A DNA stretch of 64,000 bases from 2-02-FULL-43-11-A sp964477065 (GTDB lineage Bacteria > Patescibacteriota > Microgenomatia > UBA1406 > HO2-37-13b). Where the stretch lies: assembly GCA_964477065.1 (NCBI GenBank), contig CAYZCU010000001.1:1-64000 (forward strand), written 5' to 3'. The position numbers and the translations under genes were made by a program. Below are positions 41,630 to 49,901 of the stretch, piece after piece. The notes beneath the pieces were generated by a model. That model did no database searches. It was not told the DNA's origin and saw only the letters and a program-made list of their open reading frames with translations. The first letter of the stretch is position 1; every line of letters begins with the position of its first letter.

Positions 41630-42379
41630 ATGAATGAACCACAGGTGCCAGAATTTCAGTCAACAACTCCCTCAACTGGTGAAGGGCATTTTACCCCATT
41701 GCCAGAAGCCAAACCCTCATCTGGACGCAAACCATTTCTCATTGGATTGACTCTATTGATAGCAATCATTTTGCCTGTCGCAGGATTTTATGTATACACA
41801 CAGAAACAAACAACGAATAGTCAAGCATCTGTACCGGCTTGTCACACAGGGGCACCACCTTTGCCTCCAGATCCATCATGCTATACAGGTTCAGCGCCAT
41901 CGAGTTTAGGAGATAACAACTGGACATCATGTGGATCTCCTGCAGAAGGAACCTGTAAAAAGAAGAACGGCGCATGTTATGAATGTCGAGACCGATTTGA
42001 AGGTCTGCGTATCATTTGTTCCTGTACTGAACCGACTCCAACTCCTGAAAAACCAAAAGACTGTGTGAGTCCGCTTACATGTATGGACCCCGCAGAAGCG
42101 ACAGCGCTTGGTTGTGCCCCATCCTCGGATCTTTCAAATTCAAATATGTGTTCACGAGATGGAGGTAGTTCACTCAATGGTGTCTGTTGTAAGAAAGAAA
42201 TACCAACACCATCTCCAACGCCAACACCAACACGAGAGCCATCACCAACGCCGACACCAACTCCCACGCCGACGCCAACACCTACCGTCACACCAACACC
42301 GACGATTACTCAGGCATGTGTCCTTCCCGTCATAACAGTTACCGCCACGTGTGCTACGTGTAGTAGTCCAGCACAATAA
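41630..42379 (+). CDS. cysteine-rich, Pro/Thr-repeat surface protein
   Basis: 249 residues: a short cytosolic N-terminus, membrane helix (about 35-57), an extracellular domain with some 18 cysteines (for example SCGSPAEGTCKKKNGACYECRDRFEG), then a TPTPTPTP stalk and a short Cys-containing tail (ITVTATCATCSSPAQ). No C-terminal membrane helix and no clear LPxTG. The many cysteines imply disulfides or a metal-rich module. It is the first of three related surface proteins downstream of sortase; 2 bp separate it from the next. Confidence 0.7.
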   Translation: MNEPQVPEFQSTTPSTGEGHFTPLPEAKPSSGRKPFLIGLTLLIAIILPVAGFYVYTQKQTTNSQASVPACHTGAPPLPPDPSCYTGSAPSSLGDNNWTSCGSPAEGTCKKKNGACYECRDRFEGLRIICSCTEPTPTPEKPKDCVSPLTCMDPAEATALGCAPSSDLSNSNMCSRDGGSSLNGVCCKKEIPTPSPTPTPTREPSPTPTPTPTPTPTPTVTPTPTITQACVLPVITVTATCATCSSPAQ

Positions 42380-42381
42380 TC

Positions 42382-43344
42382 ATGAAAGTTTTAAATCAAA
42401 ACACACAACCAACGACGACAAGCACACCATCAGGACATTCTTCACGTCGTACAACATTTATTCTCATTGGTATTGCTGTTTTGCTTATCAGTCTTGTGGT
42501 CGGACTTCTGCTTTCCCGACAAAAGCAAACAACTGAGAACAAAGCGAGTGAAGTTGGCCCATCATGTCCACTTGAAGCGTTTACATGTACCTGGAAGAAA
42601 GAAACAGGTGTCACATATACATGTACCATCCTTGAAGTTACTGCCTCAGGAGCTGTAGAAGTAGCTCACCCAGACGTCAAAGATGGCGCAACATCTGCTG
42701 ATGGTCTCTGTGCTTTTACCCCACAAGCCAACAAAACATACCGCTGTCAAATTCAAGGCACGTTGTTTGAAGGCTGTTCATCGACGGCAACAGCTGATAT
42801 GACCTGCTCAACGCTTTCACCAACGCCAACACCGACGCCTACGGCCACTCCAATGCCGACACCGAATCCAAAATGTTACATCACATCGTGTAATCCACAA
42901 ACTGCCAATCACTGTACGACGCTTGGACTTCCAAATCATTCATGTGTTGATACTGACTTAACAACCGCAGGAACAGATTATCGCTGTGTTTCAAACCCGG
43001 CTTGCACGACACCTTCATCAACAGATCCTGCAGCATGCTGGTGTGCTGTTCCAACACCGACCGTCACACCGACGCCAACGGCAACTCCTACTGTCACCCC
43101 AACACCAACCGTCACGCCAACCGTGACGCCGACACCAACTTCGACCCCAACCGTGACACCAACGCCAACAACAACGCCGAAGCCGACAGATATTATTGTC
43201 GTCAACAACACAACAACACCGACTCCAACAGCCGGTGTCACCACAACACCAGTGCCAACATTACCTGTTGCAGGCCTTCCACAGGCAACATACTTGATCA
43301 TATTGGCAGGTATCGTTGTTGTTGTCGTGGGACTGGCACTCTAA
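42382..43344 (+). CDS. surface protein with LPVAG sorting signal
   Basis: 320 residues: N-terminal membrane anchor (about 26-47), two cysteine-containing modules (CPLEAFTCTWKK and CYITSCNPQTANHC), long PTPT/VTPT stalks, and a C-terminal signal LPVAGLPQATYLIILAGIVVVVVGLAL, that is an LPxxG-type motif directly followed by a hydrophobic helix. The usual positively charged tail after the helix is missing; the protein ends at LAL. Predicted sortase substrate displayed on the envelope. No enzyme domain seen. (Signal spans residues 294-320.). Confidence 0.72.
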   Translation: MKVLNQNTQPTTTSTPSGHSSRRTTFILIGIAVLLISLVVGLLLSRQKQTTENKASEVGPSCPLEAFTCTWKKETGVTYTCTILEVTASGAVEVAHPDVKDGATSADGLCAFTPQANKTYRCQIQGTLFEGCSSTATADMTCSTLSPTPTPTPTATPMPTPNPKCYITSCNPQTANHCTTLGLPNHSCVDTDLTTAGTDYRCVSNPACTTPSSTDPAACWCAVPTPTVTPTPTATPTVTPTPTVTPTVTPTPTSTPTVTPTPTTTPKPTDIIVVNNTTTPTPTAGVTTTPVPTLPVAGLPQATYLIILAGIVVVVVGLAL

Positions 43345-43353
43345 TGAAGACCT

Positions 43354-44091
43354 ATGCATGCATCAGGAGTCACAGATAAAAAAATCTTCTACGGACTTGT
43401 TGTATTGATTGTCTTGACGGTCTTTCTTATCATTGGAATCACATTCATTCAAAAGCCTCAGACAACGAGCTCTGATGCACAAACACCATCTCTTGATAAC
43501 GGCGAAATCATCCCAGGCCTTGGGGGTGATAATCAAAACGGAACACCAACAACACCCACAACAGACACTGATACACCAGCAACACCTGACTCGGGGACAA
43601 AAGTCATTCCACCAGACTCAACATCCACGCAGGTCACGCCAGTTGTTTCACTAATTCCCGTTACCTCAAGTCCACCTTCGGGCACGACAGTCGCTCCAAT
43701 TCCAACATCCGGCGTCACACCAACGACTGTTGTGACGACAACCACACTGGCACCTACTTCAACAACGAAAACAGGGACCACGCCGACTCCAACGACAAAT
43801 TTGACAACAACATCAACATCGACGGGAACAGGTACGACTCCTACTCCAACGTCAACATCTTCTACACAGACGCCAACACCAACAAGTACCGTCCTGGCTC
43901 AGGCCTCCACAACGCCCACACCAACAACTTCGACAACATCAACCGGGACATCAACGACGACACAATCAAATAATGCAACGACGACTCCAACCACAGCCCC
44001 TAAGTCTCTCCCTGTGACAGGAACTGTTCACCTTACCCTCTTGTTAATAGGGGGAAGTCTTGCACTCGTGGTCTTAGGACTTCTTTTATGA
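43354..44091 (+). CDS. Ser/Thr/Pro-rich surface protein with LPVTG sorting signal
   Basis: 245 residues: N-terminal membrane helix (about 10-32), then a long low-complexity region made mostly of Thr, Ser and Pro (about 45-215) that would form a flexible, possibly glycosylated stalk, and a C-terminal LPVTG (about residue 217) followed by a hydrophobic helix ending LVVLGLLL without a charged tail. LPVTG fits the classical LPxTG motif. The protein seems to be almost pure spacer, so it may serve as a surface tether or fibre. Starts 9 bp after the previous stop. Confidence 0.72.
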   Translation: MHASGVTDKKIFYGLVVLIVLTVFLIIGITFIQKPQTTSSDAQTPSLDNGEIIPGLGGDNQNGTPTTPTTDTDTPATPDSGTKVIPPDSTSTQVTPVVSLIPVTSSPPSGTTVAPIPTSGVTPTTVVTTTTLAPTSTTKTGTTPTPTTNLTTTSTSTGTGTTPTPTSTSSTQTPTPTSTVLAQASTTPTPTTSTTSTGTSTTTQSNNATTTPTTAPKSLPVTGTVHLTLLLIGGSLALVVLGLLL

Positions 44092-44153
44092 CATGCATGA
44101 ATTCAATAGTTTTGATAGGGTCAGATCACAGAAAAGCCTTTTACACTAGGTCA

Positions 44154-44181
44154 TTGTATTATTTCAATAACACTGTATAAT
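44154..44181 (+). promoter_or_regulatory. promoter of the RRM gene
   Basis: TTGTAT (44154-44159), 16 bp, TATAAT (44176-44181); leader of about 20 nt with GGAGG at 44194-44198, 9 nt before the ATG. Confidence 0.6.
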
Positions 44182-44207
44182 GGACACAGGAATGGAGGTG
44201 AGAATGC

Positions 44208-44528
44208 ATGGATAATAAAACACAAGGAACGAGACTCTTCGTAGGAAGCCTATCTTGGAACACAACTGAGGACTCTTTGAAAGATTTTTTTAGTCAGATC
44301 GGTGAAGTTGCGGAAGCAAAAGTCATTACTGATAGAGAAACTGGACGAAGTAGAGGATTCGGTTTCGTCGAATACACAAACGTCGATGACGCTAACAAAG
44401 CTATTGCTGAGTTAGATGGTAAAGAACTGGATGGTCGAACAATCAAAGTCAACATGGCTGAACAAAAAACAGACAGAGGAGATAGAGATAATAATCGAAA
44501 CTTTAGTCGAAACAACGATAAATATTAA
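44208..44528 (+). CDS. RRM-domain RNA-binding protein
   Basis: 106 residues. One RRM (about 8-86) with RNP2 RLFVGSLSW and RNP1 RGFGFVEYT, both with the aromatic residues that stack on RNA, then an Asp/Arg/Asn-rich tail (GDRDNNRNFSRNNDKY). It looks like the small glycine/arginine-tailed RRM proteins of cyanobacteria and other bacteria that respond to cold and bind mRNA. It has its own promoter, a strong ribosome binding site and a terminator, so it is a single-gene unit with probably high expression. Confidence 0.92.
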   Translation: MDNKTQGTRLFVGSLSWNTTEDSLKDFFSQIGEVAEAKVITDRETGRSRGFGFVEYTNVDDANKAIAELDGKELDGRTIKVNMAEQKTDRGDRDNNRNFSRNNDKY

Positions 44529-44542
44529 TATTTATCCGATAG

Positions 44543-44806
44543 TTATGTAGGGCAACTTACATGATGATAGAAAGAGGCGGCGCAAGTCGCCTTTTTTCGT
44601 GGCAAGCGAGGAGTAGAAGGGGCATCTTTCGAAGGAGCTGGCTCGATTGTTGGCTGACGTGCACCTTCACGAGGGAGTTTGACAGATAAGGGACGTCCAT
44701 CAATCAAAATCGAATCACCTTTTGGAGGTCTTTTGTCAAATGCATGAGACAAGTGACCTATCTCATGACCACTATCTCCCCATGCATCACGTTTTCCAAG
44801 TGCCAT
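44543..44806 (-). CDS. small disordered hypothetical protein
   Basis: 87 residues from MALGKRDAWGDSGHEIGHLS. A short helical start is followed by a Pro/Lys/Arg-rich, probably disordered region (PPKGDSILIDGRPL, PREGARQPTIEPAPS). It contains GHEIGHLSH, which only loosely resembles HExxH. The 3' part overlaps the terminator of the RRM gene on the other strand, and TATACA is 10 nt upstream. The protein-like composition is the main support; it could be spurious. Confidence 0.35.
   Translation of the reverse strand: MALGKRDAWGDSGHEIGHLSHAFDKRPPKGDSILIDGRPLSVKLPREGARQPTIEPAPSKDAPSTPRLPRKKATCAASFYHHVSCPT
44575..44597 (+). terminator. terminator of the RRM gene
   Basis: AGGCG (44575-44579) pairs with CGCCT (44588-44592), 8-nt loop, followed by TTTTTT. 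Confidence 0.7.
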
Positions 44807-44826
44807 ATGCGCCAATTGTATATGCA

Positions 44827-44854
44827 GGGGGCATTTGAATTCAACCCCCTTTTT
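44827..44854 (+). terminator. hairpin with T-tract upstream of the ZIP gene
   Basis: GGGGG (44827-44831) and CCCCC (44845-44849) flank an inner palindrome TTGAATTCAA and are followed by five T. It has the form of a terminator on the plus strand, yet no plus-strand gene ends nearby after the RRM terminator, so it may act as an attenuator or as an insulator in front of the ZIP promoter. Confidence 0.45.
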
Positions 44855-44878
44855 ATATATACTCTCTCACAGATACGT

Positions 44879-45619
44879 ATGAATACTCTTTTTTCAATTC
44901 TTTCAGCAAATCTTCTCATAAGTCTTTTATCGTTTGTCGGCATCATTACGGTGAGCACGACTTTTTTCAAAACAAAGAAAGCAACTCAATTGCTTATTGG
45001 CTTTTCAGCTGGTGTACTCCTTGCAACAGCTTTTCTTGATATCCTTCCTGAGGCACTTGACGGAATTGACGCACAACATGCACTTTCCTGGGCAATGATG
45101 GGGATGATTAGCGCATTTTTCATGGAACGATCACTCCTCTGGTATCACCATCATCATGAAGATTCGCATGATATCCAGCCGACAGCTTTTTTGATACTTG
45201 TGGGAGATGCTATTCATAATTTTATCGATGGACTTGCTATTGCCGCCTCATTTTTAGCAAATCCTGCTCTTGGAGTGACAACGGTCATTGCCATAATTGC
45301 GCATGAAGTTCCCCAGGAACTGGCAGATTTTAGCGTCTTGCGACATTGTGGAATGGACCAGCGCAAAGCTCTCATATGGAATTTTATATCAGGCCTCACC
45401 TCGATTGTTGGAGGACTCACGGGATATTATCTTTTTCAATCTGCGCCTACTTCTATTTATAGTATGCTTGCCGTTACCGCTGGACTTTTTATGTACATAT
45501 CAAGCGCAGATCTGATTCCTGAGCTTCATCAATCAGGCGTGCGATCCGGCTGGTTGGCACAATCATGTATGTTTTTGCTTGGAATCGGTATCATTGTCGT
45601 TACCGCACATATGTTTTGA
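44879..45619 (+). CDS. ZIP-family divalent metal transporter
   Basis: 246 residues, eight helices. TM4 contains HNFIDGLAIAASF and TM5 AHEVPQELADFSVL, which supply the His, Asn, Asp and Glu metal ligands of ZIP proteins. A His-rich cytosolic loop HHHHEDSHD lies between TM3 and TM4. Imports Zn2+ or Fe2+/Mn2+. The start ATG at 44879 follows TATACT by 15 nt; a longer frame is rejected because it would include the hairpin. Confidence 0.9.
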   Translation: MNTLFSILSANLLISLLSFVGIITVSTTFFKTKKATQLLIGFSAGVLLATAFLDILPEALDGIDAQHALSWAMMGMISAFFMERSLLWYHHHHEDSHDIQPTAFLILVGDAIHNFIDGLAIAASFLANPALGVTTVIAIIAHEVPQELADFSVLRHCGMDQRKALIWNFISGLTSIVGGLTGYYLFQSAPTSIYSMLAVTAGLFMYISSADLIPELHQSGVRSGWLAQSCMFLLGIGIIVVTAHMF

Positions 45620-45646
45620 CTCGATACTATGTGATATACTCTCTCT

Positions 45647-46027
45647 ATGAAAACATTTATCGACAACATCGAAACCCTCGCCCTTGAAAACACCTATTTC
45701 CGCCGCGTCTTAAGCACGTCGGATCACAGCCAACTTGTGCTTATGTGCTTGAAGCCAAGTGAAGAAATCGGCATGGAAACACATCCTGACAATGATCAGT
45801 TCTTCCGCTGTGAAGCTGGAAGTGGCCGAGTCATCATGGATGGTGTCGAATCTGAATTTCACGATGGATTTGCATTCGTCATCCCAGCTGGCACAGCCCA
45901 CAATGTCATCAATGCATCAGATTCTGATGAATTGAAGCTGTACACTATTTACTCACCCGCACATCATCCTGATGGGACGGTTCATGCGACGAAGGAAGAT
46001 GCAATGCGTGGAGAAAGTGTTGAATAA
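45647..46027 (+). CDS. cupin-domain protein
   Basis: 126 residues forming one small beta-barrel: EEIGMETHPDNDQFFRCEAGSGRVIMDG (motif 1 with His, Asp and Glu-like ligands) and FVIPAGTAHNVINASD (motif 2 His). A metal-dependent enzyme or small-molecule sensor; the substrate is unknown. TATACT ends 6 nt before the ATG, and the stop overlaps the next start (TAATG), so it is coupled to the metallopeptidase-like gene. Confidence 0.88.
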   Translation: MKTFIDNIETLALENTYFRRVLSTSDHSQLVLMCLKPSEEIGMETHPDNDQFFRCEAGSGRVIMDGVESEFHDGFAFVIPAGTAHNVINASDSDELKLYTIYSPAHHPDGTVHATKEDAMRGESVE

Positions 46028-47898
46028 TGAAGTCTATAGAACCTGAAGACAGATTATATCCTCACAGACCTGCCCACGATGTGCAAAGTGTCTACTCTGA
46101 TTTTTCTGAACGACCTAAATACCCTCTTCGTGAGGAGGAACGCACTCAGGCAATAGCTTTTGATAAACTTTTAAGTCGAGGGAAACAACTCAGTGTCGAA
46201 AACGGGAAATTAATATCGCATGATCAAGACACAGATCACCAATCTGAATCACAGAGTCTTGAAGACATAGTTCAAATTGCAATAAATAGTCACAACATCT
46301 ATTTTGACTACTTTTTAACTGATGAGGGGAAGAGACGGTTACTCGACTTCTTTCCTTACACATTTGTCGACTTTTATACTCGAGAAGACTTGCAGACCTT
46401 TTTTAAGAATATCAAAAAGAGAGACATTGACCATGACCGAGAAGGCTTTTTGAGATTAGTAGCATCGGCCCGTGAGTATACAGAGGATACATTGCAAAAA
46501 GCTTTTAATGAGAATGGGGCTATTGCTGAATCAGATGTCCAGTTGGAAAGATTTACAATCATTGAGGATCCTTCAAAACTTTTAGACGTAATTAGTTTTT
46601 ATCGAAGAAGGAAATCCCTCTTGCGTTCAATCTCAAAGGAAGGTTTAAATCGTGGTGAGCTTTATTTTCTTCAACTTCATAAAGCACGAATTAATATGTT
46701 GCTTGTAGATAGATATTCTGAACTCCTTGCACTCGTAGATCAAATCTACGGGAGCACCGCACCTGAGAAAACACAGATCATTGATGAGATACGAAAATTG
46801 ATGAGTGGAACAACTGACCCTGAGGGGAAACCTCTTGATTCAAATAAAATAACTGCTCGGACAGCACAGATGGATAAGCGAAAATGGGGAAGTTCTGAAG
46901 AGCATAATCCACAAAACCCAGGATATTATTCTGTTATAGATAAAGAGACACACGATCTGCTTGAGGTGCATACGCAAACGACTAGTGCTGTAGATGAGTC
47001 CGACTCAATAGAACCACTCTTAAGCCCTGAACAAAAAAGAAGGATTCCATCAGCTGAACGTATGAAGAGTTGGTTTGAGAAGGCATTAGAAGGATATGGT
47101 ATTCTCAGTCAATATCCCCATGAGGCAAACGACTTCGGGCGGTCAGGCCCAGCTCCTGATAAGAAATGGCAAGTCGTCATTGATCCAAAGGCAACATCTC
47201 TATCTGTTTCTCCAAGAAAACAAACAATAAATATTCCCCCGAAGTTTGCTTCTCCCCTTTCAAGAGCAGTGTGTCTACTAGACCATGAAATGGCTCATGT
47301 CATGCAAGTACATTTGGCAAAGACACTTGGTATACCGATACTTGATACAATACAAACTGGGAGGACTTCCTCACTCCATGAAGCAGGAGCAATTCAATGG
47401 GAGCGAGAAGCCGCACGTGAATACAACAATGAAAGTCGTCCTGTTGGGTTCGCATACATGAAGGCAATCGAGTGTCGAGAGAAAGGTGGATCGTTCGGAG
47501 ACTGTGTCAAAGCATATTATGATGAAAGAGTACGTACAAATCCATCTGCCAACCCCAAATCATATGTCAAGATGGCTGTTAAAGGAGTCATGCGTATATT
47601 CCGAAATAATGGCGACTTAGCGAATGTAAGTTCTCATGTTTACAACAGCAAACCCCTTTCATATGTCGAACAGGAGCAATTCAGACTTTCTGCAGAAAAT
47701 GCTGGCATGTTGCACATGCTTTTAGTAGGCAGTGCTCATCCACTTGAGTTGTTAGAGATGTATAATCTTGGACTTATTGATATTAATTCAATTCCTTTTC
47801 CAAACCAGCGTCCAAGTCAGATGCTTCGAGATACTATCTTAGCATTTGCACAATCGGATGCGCCTGTTCAAAGATCAGAAAAGCCTCAAGAAATTTGA
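46027..47898 (+). CDS. HExxH metallopeptidase-like protein (gluzincin/MATCAP-like)
   Basis: 623 residues, soluble, no signal peptide. The N-terminal 300 residues are helical and unrecognised. At 420-424 lies HEMAH in the hydrophobic context CLLDHEMAHVMQVHL, and 28 residues later SSLHEAGAIQWERE gives a Glu (452) that may be the third zinc ligand. This HExxH...E(G)A arrangement resembles the DUF1704/MATCAP type and related zincins. The following region has CREKGGSFGDCVKAYYDER. Expected cytosolic zinc protease, target unknown. The cupin gene before it is translationally coupled. Confidence 0.65.
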   Translation: MKSIEPEDRLYPHRPAHDVQSVYSDFSERPKYPLREEERTQAIAFDKLLSRGKQLSVENGKLISHDQDTDHQSESQSLEDIVQIAINSHNIYFDYFLTDEGKRRLLDFFPYTFVDFYTREDLQTFFKNIKKRDIDHDREGFLRLVASAREYTEDTLQKAFNENGAIAESDVQLERFTIIEDPSKLLDVISFYRRRKSLLRSISKEGLNRGELYFLQLHKARINMLLVDRYSELLALVDQIYGSTAPEKTQIIDEIRKLMSGTTDPEGKPLDSNKITARTAQMDKRKWGSSEEHNPQNPGYYSVIDKETHDLLEVHTQTTSAVDESDSIEPLLSPEQKRRIPSAERMKSWFEKALEGYGILSQYPHEANDFGRSGPAPDKKWQVVIDPKATSLSVSPRKQTINIPPKFASPLSRAVCLLDHEMAHVMQVHLAKTLGIPILDTIQTGRTSSLHEAGAIQWEREAAREYNNESRPVGFAYMKAIECREKGGSFGDCVKAYYDERVRTNPSANPKSYVKMAVKGVMRIFRNNGDLANVSSHVYNSKPLSYVEQEQFRLSAENAGMLHMLLVGSAHPLELLEMYNLGLIDINSIPFPNQRPSQMLRDTILAFAQSDAPVQRSEKPQEI

Positions 47899-47918
47899 TC
47901 TTCAAAAACTTCTCGGCT

Positions 47919-48464
47919 CTATCTAAAGAACCATCGAATCAGCTCATATACAGAAGCACATGCTTCGTATATTCGGATCATAGGTCGGCTTGACGTCTGA
48001 AATGCTCGCCATCCATATGCTGACTCAGCAGGACCAGATGCAGGCATAGATGTGTATGCCGGCCATTTTTGCATGCCCGCGATGAGCTGAATTCTAGGCA
48101 TATGCAGGTCATAGGCAATAATGTTGATACTGATACTTTGATCACTTTTTGCCATTTGAGATCGTATGATTTTGAGAGATTCACGAAGATTTTCATAGGT
48201 GTCTTGAGACTTTTCTTCGAGAATGAGTGCTGATTCTGGCATCCCCTTCGCAATCAGATAGTCTGCCATGATGCGGGCATTAGACACACCAAGGTTCTGA
48301 TTATCTCCGGTGGATAGGATTATCTTGAGGTCTGGGTTCGTAGCCTGTGCCGTGGTATAGGTGGAATATGCCAGATCAAGTGCCGAAGCCGTCTGAGAGG
48401 TCGGGCGGGCACGCGAGCGCACGGTGTACGAAGGGACAACGATATAGTCGATGCGGTCGAGCAT
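47919..48464 (-). CDS. DUF218 (YdcF/ElyC-like) protein
   Basis: 181 residues, with the DUF218 features ASALDLAYSTYTTAQ, IILSTGDNQNLGVSNARIMADYLIAKGMPESALILEEKSQDTYENLRESLKIIRSQM (the E-x-S-x-(N/D)TYEN signature) and the later AYDLHMPRIQLI. Family proteins such as SanA and ElyC affect envelope integrity, probably by handling lipid-linked sugars; no membrane anchor is present here. TATACT leaves 6 nt to the ATG, with repeat E1 directly behind it. Confidence 0.85.
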   Translation of the reverse strand: MLDRIDYIVVPSYTVRSRARPTSQTASALDLAYSTYTTAQATNPDLKIILSTGDNQNLGVSNARIMADYLIAKGMPESALILEEKSQDTYENLRESLKIIRSQMAKSDQSISINIIAYDLHMPRIQLIAGMQKWPAYTSMPASGPAESAYGWRAFQTSSRPMIRIYEACASVYELIRWFFR

Positions 48465-48478
48465 GCAAACAGTATATC

Positions 48479-48515
48479 AACTTCGGGTGTTGCACACCCG
48501 ATGTAGAACATCGGG
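48479..48515. repeat. double-hairpin palindrome E1 (between DUF218 and msrB)
   Basis: CTTCGGGTGT-TGC-ACACCCGATGT and CGATGT-AGA-ACATCG: two overlapping hairpins sharing an arm. It lies in the divergent promoter region, 2 bp from the DUF218 -10 box and 18 bp from the msrB -10 box (TATAAT, 48534). Confidence 0.85.
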
Positions 48516-48546
48516 AGAAAATTAGGCTCATGTTATAATAAATCAT

Positions 48547-48933
48547 ATGTACAACAAGCTCACTTTTGAAGAAAATCGCGTCATACATTTTAAAGGCACT
48601 GAAGCTCCATTTTCGGGTGAATATGACAACCTGTTTGAGCCAGGCACGTTCATTTGTCGTCGATGCAATAATCCTCTTTATTCAGCTCAAGCAAAATTTG
48701 ATGCCGGCTGTGGTTGGCCAGCCTTTGACGATTGCTTCCCTGGGGCTATAGAACAGTCCGAAGACCCAGATGGACATAGAACTGAAATTACGTGTGCTCA
48801 CTGCCATGGACACTTGGGACATGTCTTCAAAGGTGAAAAATTCACTGATACAGACACCCGTCACTGTGTCAATTCCCTTTCGGTAAAATTTATTCCAGAT
48901 GGTTCAGAAATTCCACCACTTTTGCAACCATAA
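48547..48933 (+). CDS. msrB: peptide methionine-(R)-S-oxide reductase
   Basis: 128 residues. MsrB landmarks: ICRRCNNPLY and ITCAHCHGHLG (two CxxC zinc pairs), GCGWPAFDDC, and the catalytic Cys in RHCVNSLSVKFIP. It reduces the R form of methionine sulfoxide in proteins, restoring function after oxidation. No MsrA nearby. TATAAT lies 7 nt upstream of the ATG; E1 covers the region where a -35 would sit. Confidence 0.96.
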   Translation: MYNKLTFEENRVIHFKGTEAPFSGEYDNLFEPGTFICRRCNNPLYSAQAKFDAGCGWPAFDDCFPGAIEQSEDPDGHRTEITCAHCHGHLGHVFKGEKFTDTDTRHCVNSLSVKFIPDGSEIPPLLQP

Positions 48934-48968
48934 CATTTATCATAAAATGAGCGTATAATCGTGGCATT

Positions 48969-49895
48969 ATGCCATTGATTGAGGCTAGATTGCTCCCGAT
49001 GTTGCACACCCGAAGTGCCCGCCGGGCCTTTCTCGCCTCAACAGCATCTCTGCTTCTTTGCTTGCAAACGGCTCACGCCCAAAATGAGCCCCCACAACCT
49101 CCGTTGCCTCCATATGCTGGGCCTGTTTTTCAGCCTTCTCCAGAAGCCCAAATTGTCATCGACAGCATTGCGCAGAGATATGAGACGCGCACTGTGTTTC
49201 CTTCAACATGGGATATTGGCAAAGAGCGCTATCCACTTGAACCTGCCTCTGCAAAAGTTCTGGAAGTCATTGCGTCTGCTTTTGAACATATTGAGCCACT
49301 TGTCGGCAGTGCGGATAGATCAAACGCCGAAGAACATACCAGCTATCCGCAGGAGCTTCGCATCTACACACTGCGCGGGTTGGCTGGATCGCCCGGTGGC
49401 GGATACGCTGATGATATGATTCAGCTGACGATTCCTGGATCAATCACCTTGCACGATCGAGCACCACGAGATATCGATGGGATTCAGCGTCAAGGGACCG
49501 TTGAAGATGAAATCGCACATGCGACGATGCACGAGGTGATGCATCGTTTTACGGTTTTGCATCCTGCACTTTATGAAGATTATGTGCGTCGCTTCTGGAA
49601 GCACAACAAGGATAATACGTGGTCGATCAAGGATCGGCGCAACCTCAGTGGGTATCGTGGTGAGCCAAATCCATGGGAGATTTACGCTGATGAGCTAGCA
49701 AGTGTTTCGATTCCGATTCGTGATGCATTTGATCAGCGACTTGATGGAACACTATATGGGTATCGAGTGCTCAGTCAAGGTACAAAAATTTTCCTCCTTG
49801 CACATCCGGAACTACGACCGTGGGCACAGTCAAGAAATCGATCGGATATTTTCACCTCGTTACCTCGCCTTTTTCTCCCGATGTGCACGAGGTGA
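48969..49895 (+). CDS. secreted HExxH metallopeptidase-like protein
   Basis: 308 residues. The N-terminus holds a signal peptide (FLASTASLLLCLQTAHA, cleavage after AHA) and a Pro-rich start of the mature chain. In the C-terminal half HEVMH (188-192, context TMHEVMHRF) and Glu242 (YADELASV) form a likely zinc site. TATAAT is 9 nt before the ATG at 48969; a second ATG at 48999 is also possible. The region between these two starts derives from a copy of the palindromic repeat. No named family recognised; probably an extracytosolic protease. Confidence 0.65.
   Translation: MPLIEARLLPMLHTRSARRAFLASTASLLLCLQTAHAQNEPPQPPLPPYAGPVFQPSPEAQIVIDSIAQRYETRTVFPSTWDIGKERYPLEPASAKVLEVIASAFEHIEPLVGSADRSNAEEHTSYPQELRIYTLRGLAGSPGGGYADDMIQLTIPGSITLHDRAPRDIDGIQRQGTVEDEIAHATMHEVMHRFTVLHPALYEDYVRRFWKHNKDNTWSIKDRRNLSGYRGEPNPWEIYADELASVSIPIRDAFDQRLDGTLYGYRVLSQGTKIFLLAHPELRPWAQSRNRSDIFTSLPRLFLPMCTR
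48993..49017. repeat. truncated palindrome E6 inside the signal-peptide coding region
   Basis: CTCCCGATGTTGCACACCCGAAGTG matches half of the E-family palindrome. It encodes PMLHTRSA at the n-region of the signal peptide of the secreted HExxH protein. Confidence 0.6.
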
Positions 49896-49901
49896 ATTGA
49901 G

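Noticed and set aside
41977..42291. Gly/Val-repeat frames antisense to the Pro/Thr-rich surface genes (also 42978-43301 and 43533-43781)
   Set aside because: Complement of TPTPTP coding repeats reads as GVGVGV; this is a mirror of the surface proteins, not a silk-like protein.
44543..44806. GHEIGH in the small protein as a metalloprotease motif
   Set aside because: Only a loose match (GHEIGHLSH); the rest is disordered and Pro/Lys-rich, so no enzyme is claimed.
48376..48588. 70-codon frame across the DUF218/msrB promoter region
   Set aside because: Overlaps both promoters, the palindrome and the msrB start; no protein-like features.
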